Assembly (NCBI GenBank): GCA_023250175.1
Contig: JAHFBD010000008.1
Coordinates: forward strand, 1-18,507
Direction: 5' to 3'
Source of the DNA: Candidatus Melainabacteria bacterium
Lineage (GTDB): Bacteria; Cyanobacteriota; Vampirovibrionia; 2-02-FULL-35-15
Length of the DNA: 18,507 nt
A program made the position numbers and the translations under genes. Of the stretch, positions 14,635 to 18,507 are shown in pieces. Within the stretch, counting starts at the first letter, position 1, and the number at the start of each line of letters is the position of its first letter. The notes under the pieces were generated by a model. It made no database searches, was not told the origin of the DNA, and saw only the letters and a program-made list of their open reading frames with translations.

Positions 14635-15870
14635 ATGGAGCAATCATATACCAATTTCTTGGAAACTATTGTATGTGCTGAAGAGCCGGAAACACTTCTC
14701 ATAGATTCTTTTTTTGTTTTTTTTGAATTATTTAAAAAGAAAAATATAAATAGAGTACAAATCTGGGAATCTGTTTCAGAGCCCAAAGAAAACTCTGTAT
14801 ATTATGAATATTGTGGTGATGAGCCATTATCAATGCTAAAGTTTAGGGTTCCGGTATTGCCGGAAAATATAAAAAATTATTTAGAAAACGATACTGTCTG
14901 GGAATTTGAAAATATAACTCTTGAAGCTTTAAACAGGTTTAATATAAATTCGCTCATTGCTTGCGAAGTCTGTCTTAATAAAAAAAACAATGCTTTTTTA
15001 GTGGTAGCCTCAAAAAATAAAAATCTCAACTTTACTTTAGAAGAAAAAAAACTATTACTAAAATTAAAAAAGTTACTTGCAAAAGAATACTTAAAAACAG
15101 AAAAGCAGTATAAAAGTAGTGATGAAATTAAAAGGCTACAGGAGCAAAACAATCATTTAAGAGAGCAGGATAGGCTTAGAGTAAATTTAATAAATAATAT
15201 TAGTCATGAGTTAAGAACTCCACTTGCAAGCATCTTAGGATTTAGTAATATGTTGGTAACAAAACAACTGGATGCTTTTTCAGTAAAAGATGTTGCAGAA
15301 CAAATTCATCAAGCAGCCAAAAGACTATCAACGCTTATAACTGATTTCTTGCATATAAATAAAGCAGATTCAGAAGGGTGGTCGTTGAATCTAGAAATGT
15401 GTGATATCGGTGAGTTAATAAAACAATCAATTGAAGAGTTCTCACGCTTATATAAAGAATATAAAATTACCTATCACATATTAGAGAATTACCCAATTAT
15501 AAAAACAGACCCAAGACTTATCAGGCAGGTGCTGGATAATTTAGTTTCAAATGCAATTAAATATTCTTTAGTAGGAAGTAGTATTATTGTCACACTTGAT
15601 ATAACACAAGACAATAAAGAGTTAAAAATTTCAGTTACAGATCAAGGAATAGGAATTAATAAGGAAGAGCTATCAAAAATATTTGATAGGTTCTATCGTT
15701 CAAACAACCCAGAAGTACAAAAGGTTACAGGTAGTGGATTAGGGTTGGCAATTTGTAAAGAAATTGTTGTTGCCTTAAATGGAAAAATTGAAGCAGAGAG
15801 TGAATTAAATAAAGGAAGCAAATTTAGTTTTACTTTACCGATAACTGAGCCTAGCGCGGGTATCTTATAG
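14635..15870 (+). CDS. Soluble sensor histidine kinase with GAF-like N-terminal domain
   Basis: This 411-aa protein has no signal peptide or membrane segment. Residues about 1-145 look like a GAF-type sensory domain, only weakly recognisable. A Lys/Glu/Gln-rich helical and coiled-coil stretch (about 140-182) follows. The HisKA dimerisation domain carries the phospho-acceptor His191 in NISHELRTPLASILGFSNML. The ATPase domain shows the N box (DNLVSNAIKYS), G1 box (DQGIGINKEEL), F box (IFDRFYR) and G2 box (GSGLGLAICKEI), so all catalytic motifs are intact. No response regulator or receiver domain is adjacent, making it an orphan kinase here. The signal is unknown. It could form a transcription unit with the glycosylase gene 68 bp upstream, although that gap holds repeated ATGTAA sequences. 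Confidence 0.95.
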   Translation: MEQSYTNFLETIVCAEEPETLLIDSFFVFFELFKKKNINRVQIWESVSEPKENSVYYEYCGDEPLSMLKFRVPVLPENIKNYLENDTVWEFENITLEALNRFNINSLIACEVCLNKKNNAFLVVASKNKNLNFTLEEKKLLLKLKKLLAKEYLKTEKQYKSSDEIKRLQEQNNHLREQDRLRVNLINNISHELRTPLASILGFSNMLVTKQLDAFSVKDVAEQIHQAAKRLSTLITDFLHINKADSEGWSLNLEMCDIGELIKQSIEEFSRLYKEYKITYHILENYPIIKTDPRLIRQVLDNLVSNAIKYSLVGSSIIVTLDITQDNKELKISVTDQGIGINKEELSKIFDRFYRSNNPEVQKVTGSGLGLAICKEIVVALNGKIEAESELNKGSKFSFTLPITEPSAGIL

Positions 15871-15877
15871 TAGAACA

Positions 15878-16639
15878 TTAGAGAGTGGTATTAAACCGTT
15901 CTTTATAAAATTTAGGATGTTGTTTATATTTTATTGGGTCTTGTATACCGGCCAATGCAAATCCTTTCAAACGCAGTTGACAACTGTCACACAAGCCACA
16001 TGCTAGCTTTTGTCCCAGGTAGCAGCTCCAGGTCTTAGACCAGTTAACATTTAATTTTGTACCGAGCTTTACAATGTCTGCTTTAGTTAAATTTATTAAC
16101 GGGGTCTTAATCTTTATTAAATTATCTCTAGTACCTTTTATTGTTGCTGTTTTAATTAGCTTTTGAAATTGTTTTATAAATGCAGGTCTACAATCAACAT
16201 AACCAGAGTAATCCACAGCATTGACCCCTATATAGATTTCATCTGCATTAATAGCTTCAGAATAAGCCAATGCAAATGATAAAAAGATAGTATTTCTTGC
16301 TGGCACATAAGTATTAGGAATTGATTCATTAGTCAGTTGTTTATTGTTATTAAATTTAAGCCTGTTTTGTGGGATTTTTAATTTATCGTCAGTTAAAGAT
16401 GAACCTTTCCATAAAGTTAAATCAAACTTAACTACCTTATGTTCAATAGCCCCAATCTCTTTTGATATCTGAAGAGCGCTTGTTAACTCCTTTCTATGCT
16501 TTTGTCCATAATCAAAAGTTAATGAAAAAATCATATTCTTTAAGTAAGGCTTAGATCTTTTACTGGCTAAGTAAGCAAGAGTAGAAGAGTCTAATCCTCC
16601 TGATAGTAAGACAACCCTTTTTATAATCTTATTTTTCAT
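15878..16639 (-). CDS. queC: 7-cyano-7-deazaguanine synthase
   Basis: QueC uses ATP and ammonia to turn 7-carboxy-7-deazaguanine into preQ0, the precursor of queuosine in tRNA. I chose the ATG at 16639 (253 aa) because it puts the PP-loop LSGGLDSST at the usual distance from the N-terminus; a TTG at 16660 would add seven residues. Other motifs are FDYGQKHRKEL, IPNTYVPARNTIFLSFALAYSE and GVNAVDYSGYVDCRPAF. The zinc site is the WSCY Cys plus Cys-x2-Cys-x2-Cys in CGLCDSC. All are complete. The other queuosine biosynthesis genes are not here, but a YhhQ-type transporter is encoded about 4 kb away. The stop codon is only 7 bp from the convergent kinase stop. Confidence 0.97.
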   Translation of the reverse strand: MKNKIIKRVVLLSGGLDSSTLAYLASKRSKPYLKNMIFSLTFDYGQKHRKELTSALQISKEIGAIEHKVVKFDLTLWKGSSLTDDKLKIPQNRLKFNNNKQLTNESIPNTYVPARNTIFLSFALAYSEAINADEIYIGVNAVDYSGYVDCRPAFIKQFQKLIKTATIKGTRDNLIKIKTPLINLTKADIVKLGTKLNVNWSKTWSCYLGQKLACGLCDSCQLRLKGFALAGIQDPIKYKQHPKFYKERFNTTL

Positions 16640-16780
16640 CGGTTTATTTAAAGTCCCCAAAATGGTTTATAAGAGTGAATTCTAGGGTATGTAGATAATA
16701 ACAGGATTTAGGGCAAAATGGCAAACGGGAGGTTGTTTGAATCTAGGGATAAAAAACAAATTTAAAACTAAGATAAAACA

Positions 16781-16794
16781 AGACTAAGAAGTCT
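16781..16794 (+). promoter_or_regulatory. Small hairpin abutting the start codon of the exported glycine-zipper protein
   Basis: AGACT-AAGA-AGTCT forms a 5-bp stem with a 4-base loop ending exactly at the base before the ATG. No Shine-Dalgarno sequence is visible. It could influence initiation but may be chance. Confidence 0.25.
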
Positions 16795-17601
16795 ATGAAA
16801 AGAATTATTTCATACTTTTTTATAAACATACTAATAATAACAAATAGCTTTTTATTGCCTGTAAAATCAAATGAAAATACAGAAGGGGTTGTTTCTTCTG
16901 AAGAGCCTGTTCTTAAAGGAGCAGCAAGTATAAATGATGTTTTAAAGAAAAATACTAAATTAAAAATATCTTTAAATAAAGATATTAATGCTTTAGAAAA
17001 TCAAGTAGGGGATGAATTTAGTGCAACGATATTAAATGATTTAAATATAAATGATATTAATTTAATTCCTGTAGGTAGTACTTTGGTCGGTCGTATTGAA
17101 GGTATAATGCATGCCGGAAAAGCTAGTATGCAGGGTACCATGGAAATCTCATTAAATAAAATTCTCTTACCGTCAGGAAAATATATTCCTTTAAATGGTG
17201 CTAGGCTTGCTGCAAATAGTACATATACTAATATGAAACATAATATAAAAGGAGAGGGGAATGGTTTAGCCAAGGGTGCTGGACTTGGTGCATTAAAAGG
17301 TGCTTCCTTGACTTTTATCCCTGGTAATAAAGCTGTAAAAACTGGAGCAATTGGAATTGCTGCAACTGGTGCAGTTTTTAGTGGCGGGTGGAGCCTTACT
17401 TCAACAGCAGTCATCGGTGGATTAACGGGATTGGCTTATGGTTTAAAAAAACAGGGTAGTGAAGTCATGCTTGCTTCTGGGCAGGAATTAGAGATTGAGT
17501 TAGATAGTTCACAAGATTTAACACCTGTAGAATTAGCAGCTGAAGATATTATGAATCAGGGTGTGCAGACAAGTGATAGTACAGAAACAGTAATTAAATA
17601 G
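16795..17601 (+). CDS. Exported protein with beta domain and glycine-zipper segment, function unknown
   Basis: This 268-aa protein begins with Lys-Arg and a hydrophobic stretch (residues about 4-22), a likely Sec signal peptide. Residues about 60-140 form a beta-rich domain including NQVGDEFSATI, LIPVGSTLVGRIEG and ILLPSGKYIPLNG. This pattern (good value to set, avoid leak, level by surface) resembles domains I recall from predicted cell-envelope proteins. Residues about 153-225 are rich in Gly and Ala (GAGLGALKGASL, TGAIGIAATGAVFSGG, GGLTGLAYGL) and look like a glycine-zipper or membrane-inserting hairpin. The C-terminal part returns to an LASGQELEIELDSSQ strand. I do not recognise a named family. 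It lies 23 bp upstream of the DUF62 gene and may be cotranscribed with it. An envelope-associated location is inferred. Confidence 0.8.
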   Translation: MKRIISYFFINILIITNSFLLPVKSNENTEGVVSSEEPVLKGAASINDVLKKNTKLKISLNKDINALENQVGDEFSATILNDLNINDINLIPVGSTLVGRIEGIMHAGKASMQGTMEISLNKILLPSGKYIPLNGARLAANSTYTNMKHNIKGEGNGLAKGAGLGALKGASLTFIPGNKAVKTGAIGIAATGAVFSGGWSLTSTAVIGGLTGLAYGLKKQGSEVMLASGQELEIELDSSQDLTPVELAAEDIMNQGVQTSDSTETVIK

Positions 17602-17610
17602 CGCATACGC

Positions 17611-17616
17611 TATAAT
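17611..17616 (+). promoter_or_regulatory. Perfect TATAAT close to the DUF62 start codon
   Basis: TATAAT at 17611-17616 lies eight bases before the ATG at 17625. If it is a real -10 box, the transcript would be leaderless or nearly so. No good -35 sequence is found 17 bp upstream, so the evidence is weak. Confidence 0.25.
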
Positions 17617-17624
17617 ATTTTTTA

Positions 17625-18401
17625 ATGCAGTTTATTACATTGACTACTGATTTTGGGATTGTTGATCCTTATGTTGGGATAATAAAAGGTGTTATATCTA
17701 ATATTTATCCATATGCAAAAATTGTAGATATTTCACATAGTATTGCTCCTCAGAATATTTGGCATGCAAATTGGGTTTTAGGTTTATCTTGTCAATATTT
17801 TCCTAAAGGTACTATCCATATTTGTATTGTGGATCCTGGGGTTGGGAGTAGTAGAAAAGCTTTATTGATTGAAACTAAAAATCACTTTTTTATAGGCCCT
17901 GACAATGGTTTGTTTACGTTAGCTCTTGAAAAAGAAGATATTGTAAATGTAGTTGAACTTACAGAAAGAAAGTATTGGCTGCCTCATAATACCAGCAGAA
18001 CTTTTCATGGAAGAGATATTTTTTCCTCAGTTGCCGCTCATTTAGCAAAAGGAGAAAAAGCTGAAAATTTTGGTAATATCGTTAATAAAGAAGACCTGAT
18101 TAAATTAGATATTAATACTCCAATAAATAATGGAAAGGTTTGTACCGGTCAAATACAATACATAGATCATTTTGGGAATATGATATCGAATATACCAGAG
18201 AGTTTTGTTCCACAAAAAATACATGGAAAAATTAAAGGTATGGAGTTTAAAGGTTTACAGTTAAGCTATGCAGATTCTGAACCAAGTAAATTATTTGGGA
18301 TAATTGGGAGCCATGGTTTTTTGGAGTTTTTTATAAACAAAGGAAATTCTGCAAAAGTTACAGGCTCAAGAGTTGGTGATAAGTTTGAGGTTAAGTTTTA
18401 A
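17625..18401 (+). CDS. S-adenosyl-L-methionine hydroxide adenosyltransferase (DUF62 family)
   Basis: This 258-aa protein is full length for the DUF62/SAM hydroxide adenosyltransferase family, which hydrolyses SAM to adenosine and methionine and is structurally related to fluorinase and chlorinase. The N-terminal TLTTDFGIVDPYVGIIKGVI, the IVDPGVGSSRKALL segment, GPDNGLFTLAL and FHGRDIFSSVAAHLAKGE are diagnostic. The Asp and Arg of the second motif and the His of FHGRD match the Asp-Arg-His triad described for hydrolytic members. IDHFGNMISNIPES forms part of the C-terminal barrel. The fluorinase-type halide loop is not apparent. Its physiological role is poorly understood in general. It follows the exported glycine-zipper gene by 23 bp. 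Confidence 0.94.
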   Translation: MQFITLTTDFGIVDPYVGIIKGVISNIYPYAKIVDISHSIAPQNIWHANWVLGLSCQYFPKGTIHICIVDPGVGSSRKALLIETKNHFFIGPDNGLFTLALEKEDIVNVVELTERKYWLPHNTSRTFHGRDIFSSVAAHLAKGEKAENFGNIVNKEDLIKLDINTPINNGKVCTGQIQYIDHFGNMISNIPESFVPQKIHGKIKGMEFKGLQLSYADSEPSKLFGIIGSHGFLEFFINKGNSAKVTGSRVGDKFEVKF

Positions 18402-18507
18402 TTGTAAGCTCTGTAGAGACGAGATTAACGAAGTAACAAAATAAGTTAAGAACCTAAGAAAATAAAAATTTCCAGGTAGAATACTTGTTGTCCTTGTTAA
18501 AAAAATA
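18402..18507. other. Terminal non-coding stretch
   Basis: I see no ORF with family similarity, tRNA or convincing hairpin in these 106 AT-rich bases. The next gene presumably starts beyond the window. Confidence 0.6.

Noticed and set aside
16720..16790. PreQ1-like riboswitch near queC (GGGAGGTTG followed by an A-rich stretch)
   Set aside because: It lies on the strand of the exported-protein gene rather than queC, and the CCC-containing partner stem needed for the preQ1 pseudoknot is missing.
17600..17623. Intrinsic terminator between the exported-protein gene and the DUF62 gene (AGCG-CATA-CGCT then a T-run)
   Set aside because: The stem is only four base pairs and the T-run is six bases away from it, so it does not fit a terminator.

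Overview
The window is strongly AT-rich, compactly packed bacterial DNA. Several proteins resemble, as I recall those families, cyanobacterial versions: the HNH protein at 7724-8236 and the class V aminotransferase at 9384-10514 look almost like textbook cyanobacterial members. Nothing photosynthetic is visible. Together with the large poly-serine-linked secreted-type protein, this suggests a non-photosynthetic relative of Cyanobacteria (Melainabacteria/Vampirovibrionia-like). That placement is an inference from remembered family resemblance, not a search result.

Layout. (1) 2-5581, + strand: the 3' part of a giant modular gene whose 5' end lies outside the window. It encodes FG-GAP, Kelch-like and other propeller modules, Cys-rich modules and Kazal-like modules, joined by serine-rich linkers. 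The first 301 bases are a diverged tandem copy of 1231-1531. (2) 5599-7517, - strand: purF followed by an S-adenosylmethionine decarboxylase homologue that has lost its self-cleavage serine. (3) 7724-9362, + strand: a cyanobacterial-type HNH protein, a structured and relatively GC-rich spacer with a short upstream ORF, then an orphan OppB/DppB-type permease. (4) 9384-10514, - strand: a PLP class V aminotransferase, divergent from hisB (10609-11223, + strand). (5) 11250-13916, - strand: the gatC-pyrG-yhhQ cluster. (6) 14000-15870, + strand: a 3-methyladenine DNA glycosylase and a soluble sensor histidine kinase. (7) 15878-16639, - strand: queC. (8) 16795-18401, + strand: an exported glycine-zipper protein and a DUF62 S-adenosylmethionine hydroxide adenosyltransferase. 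The last 106 bases hold no recognisable gene.

Most of the window after 5600 is housekeeping: purine and pyrimidine nucleotide synthesis, histidine synthesis, Gln-tRNA/Asn-tRNA amidation, base-excision repair and the queuosine pathway (QueC plus a YhhQ-type precursor transporter). Tail-to-tail gaps are only 7-26 bp. No spacer exceeds 206 bp, so no gene-free stretch longer than 300 bases exists. I saw no rRNA, tRNA, CRISPR array, insertion sequence or phage gene.

The most unusual items are the probably non-self-processing SpeD homologue, the chimeric giant protein with its internal duplications and codon-usage shift, and the leader region before the permease.
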